From: Raphanus sativus
Lineage: Eukaryota > Streptophyta > Magnoliopsida > Brassicales > Brassicaceae
Reading direction: 5' to 3'
Length of the DNA stretch: 64,000 nt
Assembly: GCF_000801105.2 (NCBI RefSeq)
Contig: NC_079511.1
Coordinates: forward strand, 22,343,792-22,407,791
Shown piece by piece: positions 53,688 to 64,000 of the stretch; within the stretch, counting starts at the first letter, position 1; each line of letters starts with the position of its first letter. Made by a program: the position numbers and the translations under genes. Below the pieces are notes generated by a model, which saw only the letters and a list, made by a program, of their open reading frames with translations, was not told where the DNA came from and made no database searches.

Positions 53688-55238
53688 ATGTCTCAATCAA
53701 ATCATGTGATCAGTAACGAAGTTACAATACCCTTACTCCAAAGAATGTCTCTTGGCGAGAAACTACATTTACTTAAAAATAACTTCGTCACTGAAGCAGG
53801 CCCAATCGCCATAATGTTTTTCCCATTAGTTCTCTCAAGTGGTGTCTCTTACCTTCACACCTTATTCTCTATGATTTTCCTACGCAGACATCATTCCTCC
53901 ATTCTCGCTGGCTACTCCCTTGGCCTTGCTACCGCCAACTTTAGCGCTTACGCCGTCTTCTCCGGCTTGACCGCGGGCGCCGAAACCATCTGCTCACAAG
54001 CCATCGGCGCAAAACGCTATAAACTCTTCCATGCAACCATCCGGCGAGGAATGATCCTCCTCTTCTTCACATCACTCCTTGTTTTACTTCTCTGGATAAA
54101 CATGGAGAGGATTATGACAATGTTGAACCAGGACGAGAAGCTTGCGTCCATAGCTCAAACCTTTCTGTTTTGCTCTATTCCAGATCTCTTTGCTCGGTCT
54201 TTCTTACACCCATTAAGAGCTAATCTCAAGACTCGGTCAAAGACTCTGCCTCTATCACTCTTGACATTACTGGCGAGTATTCTCCACTTTCGGTTCTTGT
54301 CCTTCTTCGTGTCGCACCTCGGTTTTGAGGTTCAAGGTGTCGCTTTGAGTAATGTTTTGTCAAATATTATCCTTGTCGCCTTTCTCTTCATCTACATCAA
54401 AAAAAAGCTAGCTACCGACGATGAGGAGGAGGAGGAGGAGGAGGAGGTTACAGAGGAGTCGTATGAAGATCGTTGGAGAGAATGGAAGAAACTGTTTGGT
54501 CTGGCGATACCAAGTTGTGGGATGGTTTGTCTCGAGTTCTGGTGCTATGAGATAATGACTTTGCTTTGTGGTTATCTCGAAAAGCCTGAAGTAGCTGTTG
54601 CTTCAATGGGAATTATCATTCAACTCACTTCTCTTGTTTACATTTTCCCTCATTCCTTCAGCTCCGTAGTCGCGACTCGGGTCGGAAACGAGCTCGGTTC
54701 GAACCGGCCACACGCGGCTAGAAATGCCGCCACTGTCGGACTATGTTTCAGCGTTCTCCTCGCGATCACCGCTTTCACGCTCATGTTCGCGTTCAGAAAC
54801 GTATGGGCTACGTTCTTCACGGATGATGAGGCCGTCATTGATTTAGTTTCAAAGGTTGTGCCGATAGTTAGCCTCTGCGAGCTAGGAAACTGCACTCAGA
54901 CGACGGTATGCGGCGTTCTCAGAGGGTCGGCGAGGCCGAGGACGGGAGCTTTCATTAACGCGGCGGCGTTTTATGTGGTTGGTTTTCCTGTTGCGTATTT
55001 TACGGCGTTTTGGTTTGAGTTTGGGTTAATGGGACTTTGGCTCGGGATGCTAGCAGCGCAGATAACTTGTGTGATTGGTATGATGGTGGCGATGTATATG
55101 ACTGATTGGGAACGTGAGGCGGAAAGGGCTGGGGAGCTCACATCGGTGGATAACTGCAGACGCGACGGTGATGATGTCATCGAGGATATGGAGGAGGCTG
55201 AGGGGTTGATAAGTAGGGTCGAGTCTCTTTCTGAGTGA
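53688..55238 (+). CDS. DTX50-like: MATE-family transporter, DETOXIFICATION 50-like
   Basis: This intact single-exon gene encodes 516 residues, the usual length for plant MATE (DTX) cation antiporters, which export organic compounds using proton gradients. About twelve hydrophobic segments are visible: roughly 38-60, 72-95, 121-137, 152-170, 184-206, 217-238, then 270-292, 300-322, 349-368, 380-405, 420-442 and 448-472. They form two six-helix halves joined by a cytosolic loop with an acidic run at 244-253. Family motifs include ICSQAIGAKR near 101-110, RVGNELGSNRP at 331-341 and CGVLRGSARP at 388-397. The N-terminus MSQSN, the acidic loop and the C-terminal DWE-rich tail resemble DTX50, reported as an abscisic acid exporter in Arabidopsis. 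The substrate here is inferred only. Its upstream region is a tandem repeat plus a MULE-like element. Confidence 0.93.
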   Translation: MSQSNHVISNEVTIPLLQRMSLGEKLHLLKNNFVTEAGPIAIMFFPLVLSSGVSYLHTLFSMIFLRRHHSSILAGYSLGLATANFSAYAVFSGLTAGAETICSQAIGAKRYKLFHATIRRGMILLFFTSLLVLLLWINMERIMTMLNQDEKLASIAQTFLFCSIPDLFARSFLHPLRANLKTRSKTLPLSLLTLLASILHFRFLSFFVSHLGFEVQGVALSNVLSNIILVAFLFIYIKKKLATDDEEEEEEEEVTEESYEDRWREWKKLFGLAIPSCGMVCLEFWCYEIMTLLCGYLEKPEVAVASMGIIIQLTSLVYIFPHSFSSVVATRVGNELGSNRPHAARNAATVGLCFSVLLAITAFTLMFAFRNVWATFFTDDEAVIDLVSKVVPIVSLCELGNCTQTTVCGVLRGSARPRTGAFINAAAFYVVGFPVAYFTAFWFEFGLMGLWLGMLAAQITCVIGMMVAMYMTDWEREAERAGELTSVDNCRRDGDDVIEDMEEAEGLISRVESLSE

Positions 55239-56874
55239 TAGAAGAATGCTCTGTTTTTATCGGATGTCCCCGGAAGGGGAAGAATGCTCTGTTTTATTTG
55301 TTTTTGAATTGAATAATGCTCTGTTTTTTTTTTTTTTGAATTAAAGAATGTTCTGTTTTATATGATTAATTGTTTTTTTTTTGTTACTTCTTTTGGATTA
55401 ATTGTTTGTTTTTTCTTTTAGCAACAAATGTGGGTTAATGTTCTTTTGGATTAATATATATGATCGTCCTTTTGGATTAATTTTTAACTTCTTAATTTCA
55501 TCCGACTAAAGTAAATTTTGTAAAAGAAAAAATATACAGTATATGTCCGAGAGAGTTTGCAGCGTTACAATTCAAACTTAAAAAAAAAAAAATACAATTC
55601 AAACTTAAATGGGTTTGATTGATGTTTGACAAAAAAAATGGGTTTGATTGATTTTTTTTCACCACCGCTACTAAACTTTACTATTAGTGACAATTGCAGT
55701 TATATTTATACGTTTTATTACCTTGTTCAAAAACGCACCCGAATTTACCGATCCCTCGCCTGATAAACGTTTACCGATGGTACTTCGCTGTGCTTTTGTC
55801 TTCGGCAGCCAAAAAACTAGAATTTTGGAAAATGGTAGAAATTATGCATTTCATGAAATATCTATCTATTCTATTAAAATTAAAAGTCAACTTTGCAGTC
55901 AATAACTCTGCCTTGAATGAAAGAAAAATTGGGAAATAAATTAAATTATCAGATTACTTTTTTGGTATATAGAAAATTAAATGATCTTTGAAAGAAACTT
56001 TAACCATCAAAATATTTTAAATTTCCATATACTTAATCTAACCCAGTTATGTTTAATTAGTTAATTGACCTTTTATAATTTAATTAGTACAATAAAGTAT
56101 GTATATAACTTTTTGGACTTTTGTATTGCAAAATCTTAAAATAATAACTTTATCTAATATATATATATCAACTATGGAACTGAAAAAATATGTCAAATAT
56201 AAGAAGATATGTATATATATATAAATAAAATTGAGTTTAGTTAAATTTGAAAAAATGTATTTAATAACTTTTAGATAAATTAAATATTAAAAATATTCGT
56301 ATAAACACGCGGCTCATATTTAGAGGAACCAATGTATTGTTTTCCACTCTAGAGCTCTCATAGTCATGTTCTTAAAAAACAAGGAATAAAATAAAATAAA
56401 TGACTAAGTTATAAAATAAATTTATAAATGTAATTATGCAATTATTGAGTTTGAAAATGACTAAATTTCCAATTTGTCATATGTTTATTTTTAATTTATT
56501 TACCACTAACTATATAAAAATGTATAAAATCCATAGGTCAAGGTCTCGTTTCATTAAGAATCTATCATATTGCTTGATAACTGTCAATAACTAAATCAAA
56601 TTAATTTTCCCATTATTTGTAAATAATGTCATTTCAAAATATTTAATTTGATAAAATAATATTTTTAAAAGAATAGATTTAATTAATATTAATTAGATAT
56701 AAAGATATTTTATTAATGATTTCTTAAAGTTCCGGCTTCGTTTTGTTTCTTCAGATAACTAAATAAAAATAGGAGCCCATTAAATTTAAAAATAGTCTAT
56801 TTATAACATAAACAAAATGAAGTCAATTACCGTGATAGAGGAACACAAGACATATATATATATATATATATATA
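55239..56874. other. MATE 3' flank and AT-rich intergenic DNA
   Basis: The first 150 bp repeat gaatgctctgtttt-type sequence (near 55245, 55281, 55314 and 55346), and a short duplication of gggtttgattgat lies near 55612-55650. No gene is supported. The end is the host sequence of the Helitron at 56875, a TA run. Confidence 0.5.
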
Positions 56875-58599
56875 CTAGGGTCGGTCCGCCCTACGGGCGG
56901 GATATACTTTACTTGGGATCTAGATTATTATTTTAATATGATTTTGTGGTTTATATTTTAAGTTTTCATCTGCAAAAAATGTGTATGATAATAATTTTTG
57001 TTTTTTTGTAAAATTTTAAGTGAAGAAAAATTATATGTGATAAGATATATCTTGCTTTTTTATAGTAGTTATTTATATACTAAAGAATGGTCTTTATTTT
57101 GTTTCTTTTTACAAAAAAATCGATCTCATATTCGGTGCCTTATTTGTAGCTTGTAATATTTTAGGTTCGGAAAAAATTGGATTATGGATAATTTGTATAT
57201 GTTATAAAAGTAATTATTTTATGTTGGACATGATATTGGAGTGGATGTGGTGACTATTTGAAGTTGCATTTCTTTGTAAAATAAAATGTTATATTAAGTG
57301 CGAAGAAAGTAATGTGGAGAGGGTAAAACAATGTTAATCAAAATAAGAAAACAATGAAACTGTAAAGTGTGTAAACTGAGTAGTTGCTGATGATTTTTGT
57401 ATTCCTTTTACACTGTTCACATGTAAGTAAACTATAGAAAACAATAATAACATTTTATATTTATTTCAAATTAATTTTAATATATATTTAAATTATTAAA
57501 ATGGTAAGATAATATGATATTTATACACATTCTATTTGTTATCGAATTTATCTTCTTCCTATAATATTGATTTTAATATATATATATTTATTTAAAAAAG
57601 TATATGATTATATGATATCTATATACATTCTATTTGTTATCAAATTTATTTTCTTCCTATGATGTTGAAAATATTATATATATATATATATATATTATAT
57701 AACCCGATTTATAAATTTATTTTTATAAAATCGTGTTAAAATTTTATTCATGATTTTAATTCTTTTTGTATTCAGTTGACAAAAAGTATTTTGTACCATT
57801 GAATATAAATTATCAGATATATTAGTATACCACAGTTTATTTTTTTCTATCGTTAGAAAATCCTTTGAAATTTTTATTTATGATTTTAAATTGGACAATT
57901 AGTTTTGGTTCAAAACGTACTCATGGTTAAAAACTTATTTTATAAAATATGTATGATGTAGTTGCTAAAATATTTGGTTTAGTTGTTAATAAAATAAGTT
58001 TAACTTCTATCTTCATAAAATTGTGTTAAAAAATTTATTCATGATTTTAGAAATTATTGTTATTCTGTATTCAATTGACAAAAAGTACTTTGTGGTCAAA
58101 ATGTACCGTTGAATAAATATTTATGGAATATTTTATAAAACTGTGTTAAAATATTTGGTTCAGATGTTAGTTAAACAAAAGTTATGGAAGATTTTATAAT
58201 TCTTCAAATAATTCGCTGACATAACGGTTTTTCCTTCACCTATTAGAAATAAGAGCTCCCTAGAAATAATTGTACTCATTGTTCAAAGTTTGAAACGAAT
58301 ATTCAATTTCAAACATATTACACTACATTCAGAAAAAGTTTCAAACCCACATTGTGCTAACTTATTGATCAAAGATGATCACATCACAATAATAACAGAG
58401 AAGAGAAAATCACTTGCACCAGAAGTCTTAAATAAACACATATTGTAACTCAAGCTGAATTAAAAACATAAACGAACCAAGATACACTCAGAAATCTCAC
58501 GTAGAGCCCACATACGTGTTTCTAGTGTTACTTTCAGTTCCTGTAATTTTACAGAAACATATTGCATTGTGCACGGTCATCTTCTTTTCGGATAAAGAA

Positions 58600-58770
58600 T
58601 TTCCACACTTTGCTCTATGAGCAATTAACTACCTTGGTTTTTGTGGAAGAGCATAGCTTGGTCTTTCTGTTTCTTTTCTTCTCTTTCAGCAAGAGAAGTT
58701 TCTGAAGGCTTCTTCTCCTTGAATCTCATTGTCAAGCATCGTTCTGATCATAAGAAGTTAAATCCATCTG
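58600..58770 (-). pseudogene. Unidentified exon-like sequence in the Helitron
   Basis: On the minus strand an AG acceptor (near 58768) is followed by Lys/Glu-rich coding-like sequence (MRFKEKKPSETSLAEREEKK in one frame, starting near 58726, ended by TAA near 58625). No family recognised. Confidence 0.3.
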
Positions 58771-59318
58771 CGAAAACAAAAACATTCACAATCAGTTATT
58801 ATAAACACTTAAAACACTGCAAAACTTGAGTCTGTTATCGATAAAGAGTCTTTGTGCATATAGGACAGACATGAGAGAGAACAAATATATCTCTATAGGT
58901 TCTAAAATCTATATAAATATGTGTAAGTATTGACGCCATGTGTATATAACCTCTATTATCTTCTTTTAGTAATAAAAATAGTTTTTAAAAAAGGTTGGCT
59001 AGTTAAGTAGTAGCTGTTATTTTCACATATCATTAAAATTAGGAGAAATCTAATTGTTGAAATATGGGAAAAACACATTGATCTGTTTTGGAAAAAAAAA
59101 AAAAAATATATATATATATGAAAAATACAATTTAAAGAGTTCTATTTTCTAGATTCTTTAGGCAGGTACAATAAATTGGAATAAAGAAATACTAAAAGTA
59201 ACGTTCAAAGGTTTGTTGCAAGCTATTTTCTAGATTCTTGCAAGCTATTGTTTATATCAAGAAGAAAACTACATAGACTCTTCTTACGGTTTGTCATATT
59301 GTAGATCATGTTCAAAGG

Positions 59319-59455
59319 TTTGTTTATACTGACCTGCTTAAGTGTCGCGAATTTCTCGCTCCGTCTCCTTTCACTCTGATTCGACAATCCTGGATCTTGC
59401 TCTTTCTTCTCCAGCTGATCTCTCACCGTCACCACCTCCTGAACCTGTCGACGAC
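59319..59455 (-). pseudogene. Unidentified captured exon in the Helitron
   Basis: Minus-strand sequence reading RRQVQEVVTVRDQLEKKEQD, charged and probably helical, ends in ...FATLKQ before a GT donor. An upstream exon piece (59550-59633) also has a GT donor. I do not recognise the parent gene. Confidence 0.4.
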
Positions 59456-59854
59456 TAATCTGACACATAGGAACACAACAAATATAAAATGCATCAGCTA
59501 ACAGAGATGAATGGAATGAATGAAAAAAGAGGAGGTTTAAGCAATCAATACCTGAGAATTTGTCTATGTTTTGGATATCCATTTGAAAGTAGGGATGGTG
59601 GCTGACGATCTTCAAGCTTCCATGGTTAAACATAATAAAGAAGTAATATACATGATATAAAACTTAAAAAGAAGAATCTGAAAATAATATTACCTCAAGT
59701 TTGATGTGAAACTGTCCCATCTAACACTCTGGATATTTCTATTAGTTCATTCCATGCTGATTCCTAAACCAAATTTCATTTGTAGTTTTTATTATCTGAG
59801 CTCGTTGATTAATATTCACTGTAACTAAAAGGTTTTAGTGTATACATACTATAC

Positions 59855-59977
59855 CTGAGAGGTGTTTTGGGCCATTATAGATGTCTCCATTGCCATCAAT
59901 GTAGATACCGATCATCATCTCCCAAAGTTCTGCCATCGATTTCATCACTTCCTTTAGCTTATCCTTCGTGATGAACC
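59855..59977 (-). pseudogene. EF-hand-like exon captured by the Helitron
   Basis: A 123-bp minus-strand exon with an AG acceptor and GT donor. It reads FITKDKLKEVMKSM then a loop IYIDGNGDIYN, which resembles a calmodulin-type helix-loop-helix, except that the first loop Asp is Tyr and about five residues of the usual linker are missing. No start codon or other EF-hands are nearby, so it is a fragment. It is not derived from the nearby CML gene, which is intronless. Confidence 0.45.
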
Positions 59978-60039
59978 CTGTTTCACAGAAACAACATATA
60001 CAAATATCAGCTAATCCATCTTATCATCAGTTAGATTGA

Positions 60040-60544
60040 CGGTCACGTTCTCACAGAAGCGGGCATCATGGTCGACTGTAAATGAAACAGAACAAAGATT
60101 TCAACAAATCGGAAAAAGAATTTGCGGTTCATACGATTGAACATATAACTATTGAACAACTCTAATCTCAAGACAAAGAAGATGCGTGAAGATGCAAACC
60201 GGAAAATTTTCTCAGACAGTAAAAACACACAACATAACAACATCGACGTCTCAAAATAGTAATCGGTCTGGGTGGAATAAAAAAATAGATTAATACAAAC
60301 AGACACTGATAATTCTATCATGGATTCTAGACGGCTAATAGTGGTGGAACATTCAATCGGTTAAACTAAAGAAAAAGGGGGTTTTAATACAAAACCTGAG
60401 AATCAACCAAAAGCATGTCGACGCCCATGAGCTCTCCACCACGGCGGACGTTTTTCGCCTCCCAGAAGCGGAGCAAGCACACTTCGACGGTGGAGGAGGA
60501 TCGCCGGACTGGGGAACGGAGAGGAGAACCAAAGCGTTAGCCAT
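60040..60544 (-). pseudogene. RPA1-like OB-fold gene fragment in the Helitron
   Basis: Exon 1 starts at ATG 60544 (MANALVLLS) and ends at a GT donor at 60395. After a one-base frame change near 60500 it reads STVEVCLLRFWEAKNVRRGG then ELMGVDMLLVDSQ. This is the N-terminal OB-fold block of the RPA1-like (DUF223-type) proteins abundant in crucifer Helitrons. A second exon begins at 60075 after TTTACAG (STMMPASV) but soon meets a stop. The fragment cannot make a complete protein. RPA-like genes are classic Helitron passengers. Confidence 0.75.
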
Positions 60545-60989
60545 ATCTTAGGTTTTTTTTCTAAGAGTAACGAAACGGATGAGAAGAACCACGCTTACCT
60601 TTTTATATAGTCGTCTCCATCGCCAGACGCAATTAAATCCCGCATTGATTCTACATCGTGGTTGATCGATTGATGAAGTGATTAAACCTGATTGTTCGGT
60701 TTCTCTAATATCGGGGGAGGAAGGAGACGATACGTCGACAGTGACGACAAAAGGTCTCCACTAACCTAATCAAAACGCAGCGCATGATGTAGCTGGTTAT
60801 CAATTGAAGCCATGCGTCTTGTGTGGTGTTATAACAGGCCCAAATATGTTTGTCTCGCAAGCCCAACTCGTATCGCATAGATTTAAATGAAACTCTGAGT
60901 TTTGAGTAGGTGGACACGTGTTGCACTGTCCTTTAACTATTTTATGTGCTGGCAAGAGGAGAAGAGAGTCTCCTTTTCTTTATAATAAT

Positions 60990-60992
<3 letters not shown>

Positions 60993-61037
<45 letters not shown>
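60993..61037. repeat. (TA)n microsatellite, Helitron target
   Basis: The TA run continues the one interrupted at 56874. Similar runs occur at 61217-61266 in the neighbouring tandem copy. Confidence 0.9.
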
Positions 61038-61039
<2 letters not shown>

Positions 61040-61137
61040 TTGCCTCTTTCGCAATCACATTCATCACATACACTCATAATCAGATCAAGTGATTCAAAGT
61101 AGTCTATCTATAAACATAAACAAAATGAAGTCATTAC

Positions 61138-61221
61138 CGTGATAGAAGAACACGTGGCACGATATTGTTACCATATCTGTTGATGTGGCAGCACCATAAG
61201 AGCATATGATTTCCTTTATAT

Positions 61222-61268
<47 letters not shown>

Positions 61269-61815
61269 TTTGCCTCTTTTGCGATCACATTCATCACATA
61301 CACTCATAATCAGATCAAGTGAATGACTTTTATTTTGAGAATTCGGCTGCTCCGTGGTCACCTAAAACAATGGGTACTTGTTTGTCACCGATCGAACCTG
61401 GTTGCTGCTACCTTAGTAGAAAAAAAACATATAGTGGAATTGTTTTTCAAATTTTAAAGGTAAATAATAAAACAGTTGAAATAACCTGGTAGTATTTTCG
61501 TGATAGAAGAACACGTGGCACGATATTGTTACCATATCTGATGTGGCAGCACCATAAGAGCGTATGATTTCCTTTATATATATATTTGCCTCTTTTGCGA
61601 TCACATTCATCATATACACTCATAATCAGATCAAGTGAATAACTTTCATTTTGAGTTTCGGCTGCTCCGTGGTCACCTAAAACAATGGGTACTTGTTTGT
61701 CACCGATCGAACCTGGTTGCTGCTACCTTAGTAGAAAAAAAATCATATAGTGGAATTGTCTTTCAATTTTTAAAGGTAAATAATAAAACAGTTGAAATAA
61801 CCTGGTAGTATTTTC
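61138..61815. repeat. Tandem copies of the Helitron host sequence
   Basis: Two units, 61138-61498 and 61499-61815, both start cgtgatagaagaacacgtgg, contain atttgcctcttttgcgatca and ggctgctccgtggtcaccta, and end ataacctggtagtatttt. A third partial unit flanks the Helitron (56831-56874 on the left, 60993-61090 on the right). They differ mainly in TA-run length. Confidence 0.9.
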
Positions 61816-62779
61816 ATTATCTGACATATTGATTATCATCGAGCCTCCTTAGATCGACAAAGGCAGGAGCATCACTCGTCTTTTCCTCTCTGGTTTCCTT
61901 CTTAATCTTCATTCGAGGGGCAGCCTTTTTATTTTCACCGATCTTCTCATAGGAATTGCATCATTTAAGCACCATTGGCTGGTCCTCAACTACGGGAGTA
62001 TTGAGAGGCAAATGTTCAGTTTGGTCATTCCTAGCCGCTTGCTCTCCTAGTTTCCACGTTTAGGTACGAGTCATCCCAGTGTCATCCTTCTAAGTATTCC
62101 GAGAAGAGGCGGGTTATAACCTTTGCTTGTATGTGCAAGTCTTCATTTTGGAATTTGACTCAATTGAGTTGCGAGAACCACCCAACGTTTGTTCCTTGGT
62201 TTTGCTTAATAAGCTTTCGACATCCAAATGTCGCCTTCATCAACCAGCTGGGTTACTTTTTGGTTTCTTCCATATATATTAGCCTTCAACAAATGGTTTC
62301 CCGAGAAAACATAAGATGCATCTTCACCGGATTAAGGCATGCTTCTGCTGAAGAGTTACCTTCACAATGAGCTCTACTAGTGTGGATAAAAGGAGGGTAA
62401 CCAGAGTGAAGTAAAATCAACTTTGGGCAGAGTAGTCATCATAAGAAGATTGTGATTCATATTACCATTCTCTTTTCTCAATTATTATATTTTTAGGTAA
62501 GTTACCAATTCATCTTAATAAAATCCATTGTTAATTTTATTTTTTACTTTTATTAAAATAGAGTCATTCTAATCAACTATCTAATCTATTAAAACATGAG
62601 TACAAAAAGAAAATAACCCTGAGTTTTCCTCAATAATTACATACATATACCACTTCTTTAAACTCTTATGTTTAATGTACATCCCATACCAATTATTTCA
62701 TTTTTTTATCAAATCGTATTTGACGTTCCCTAACCCACAACTTTTGTCGGTTTGGTTTAGAAAACATGACAAGAAATTC
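61816..62779. other. Intergenic with a possible minus-strand coding relic
   Basis: The minus strand near 61830-61940 reads APRMKIKKETREEKTSDAPA and FVDLRRLDDN before a stop, plausible as the end of a decayed gene, but no family is recognised. A plus-strand frame (62131-62370) has no known motif. Confidence 0.35.
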
Positions 62780-63990
62780 AGATACCTGAGAATAAAGACA
62801 TCTCAATCATGTCTAGAAAAATATGGAACCGATATCGAATCAACATCGTCAATACTTATGCATGCAATGTAACAGTTGATGGAATGAGAATCATGAACCA
62901 TCTATAGGAAAGTGTACACAAAGAAATGACTGGCCAAAATGGAAAAGCAATAGATGTGAGATTAAATCTCTTTGAAAGAGAAGAGTATTCAGACCGGTAG
63001 TCCATACATCTAATGGTGCAAAACCAGTGGCATACGAATGGGTCTTTATGTGAAAGAATGAATGAGATTATGAAAAATTGTGAAATGCAAAGGAATGGTT
63101 ACACAATGGTTCTCACAAAGATCTGAAACTGTTATAAGAAACACATCATCATGTGGGAGCATCAACTTTTAAGTTTCTTTGGTCTGACAAGAATTGAAAC
63201 CCACTGGAAAATGACAGTTATATCAATGATCAAAAAGATAAAACTGCAAGAAGCAGTAAACCCCATAAAGATTTGGACTGTTTGAAGCAGTAAGTGTTGG
63301 TTCTCGACAACATTACCACAAGAGTATATTGAGCATATAAAATAAATAATTCTTGCTCATGAAGTACCATGATATTGGAAATTTACAGATCTATTTCATG
63401 ATTGAAAGATTATGATTTCGTATGACAAAAAGGATAGTCATACTTGTAAATTTTATAAGAAACGAAGGAATAACTCTTATGTATAAATATGCATAATTTG
63501 AAGTTTTAGAAGATTGTCTATAAAGGAAATATGGATATGGAGTCTAATCGACCAAGATATGACCCTTTGTGTGAAAGGGATGCTATGGACTATAAGCCTA
63601 ATGGTTTAAGAGATTATCTGACAATCAATCGAGGTTATCATTAAGGATATGCTTATATAAATTCTTAAAAGGAATATATATATATGTGATGATACTACGT
63701 CTCCCTAAGATAATGATTCCAGGGGAGAAATATGATGATGTTTGTAGTTGTATTCTTTTTCCCTATCATGGTTTTTGTCCCATTAAATTTTTCTATGTCA
63801 AGGTTTTACCGAGACAACAAAAAACACTCAAATGATAGATAACTAAAGAGGAATATTATCATTTAAGTGATGAATATATATATCAATATTCCAATGGATT
63901 TGAGATCGAGAGAAGCATAAGAGAATGATCAAGATCAATCTCACTTGAAGAAGAATCAAGGCATGAACACATTCCATTTGCTAGACAGAA
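62780..63990 (+). pseudogene. Decayed copia-type pol fragment
   Basis: The conceptual translation in changing frames matches the region at the integrase-RT junction of Ty1/copia Pol: ISISCLEKYGTDIEST near 62802, NDWPKW then AIDVRLN near 62930-62965, and a VAYEWVFM-like stretch near 63030. A later GLRDYLTINRGY near 63606 fits the RT region before the catalytic box. Many stops and frameshifts are present and no LTR is seen in the window, so the fragment may continue past the right edge. Confidence 0.65.
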
Positions 63991-64000
63991 TTGAAGGTCA

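Larger units (their letters stand above)
56875..60992 (-). mobile_element. Complete Helitron carrying gene fragments, 4.1 kb
   Basis: Read on the minus strand it starts TCTATTATTATAAAG at 60992 and ends at 56875 with a hairpin (CCGCCC-gta-GGGCGG), a spacer and CTAG. It lies between host A (56874) and host T (60993), the A/T insertion rule of Helitrons, with no target duplication. The host site is a TA microsatellite. It has no Rep/helicase gene, so it is non-autonomous. The 3' half is AT-rich with a few internal duplications (for example near 57720 and 58010). The 5' half holds spliced gene fragments (below). Confidence 0.88.

Overview
This window is nuclear plant DNA, most likely from a Brassicaceae genome (Brassica or a close relative). 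The evidence is the AT-rich intergenic sequence, intron-containing genes with plant-type GT-AG signals, tRNA-derived SINEs, Tat-lineage Ty3/gypsy, CACTA, MULE and Helitron elements, and crucifer-like gene families (HY5-type bZIP, DTX-type MATE, HIPP, CML). It is a transposon-rich accessory region. Only two host genes look intact: a calmodulin-like EF-hand gene (8710-9117, +) and a single-exon MATE transporter of the DTX50 type (53688-55238, +). Host gene relics are a frameshifted HIPP gene (12208-13085, -) and a HY5-like bZIP gene on the minus strand that has been split in two.

Layout. From 1 to 18.2 kb: AT-rich DNA with LINE fragments, SINEs, a hAT-like element with flanking duplications (3421-4257), a foldback element built of telomere-like repeats, two isolated Helitron 3' ends, the CML gene and the HIPP pseudogene. 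From 18190 to 37557: the HY5-like gene, cut inside its leucine-zipper exon by an 18.1-kb Tat-lineage LTR retrotransposon (18764-36865; identical 466-bp LTRs as read; target duplication atctg). That retrotransposon carries gag, protease, RT/RNase H/integrase and, on its opposite strand, a four-exon gene with an open frame for about 1006 residues. A 5.67-kb CACTA transposon (19766-25431) sits inside its gag frame. From 37845 to 46654: a small inverted-repeat element split by a 7.3-kb LTR element with a tRNA-Met-type primer site, near-identical LTRs and no recognisable gag-pol. From 46658 to about 48860: a Helitron. From 48863 to 49699: a second copy of a repeat also seen at 16159-16937.

From 50790 to 52679 lies a MULE-like element with long inverted ends and a TGTACA-rich array. 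It is followed by a three-copy 0.3-kb tandem repeat that forms the upstream region of the MATE gene. From 56875 to 60992 lies a 4.1-kb Helitron inserted in a TA microsatellite. It carries broken RPA1-like (OB-fold) exons, an EF-hand-like exon and another unidentified exon. From 61138 to 61815 there are tandem copies of the Helitron's host sequence, and from about 62780 to the end a decayed copia pol.

The nesting gives an order of events: HY5-like gene, then the Tat element, then the CACTA element inside it. Identical or nearly identical LTRs in two elements, clean target duplications and a frame-neutral CACTA insertion point to very recent transposition. The strongest candidates for unusual biology are the spliced antisense gene inside the retrotransposon, the HY5-like gene whose downstream exons keep frame beyond the insertion, and the gene-capturing Helitron.
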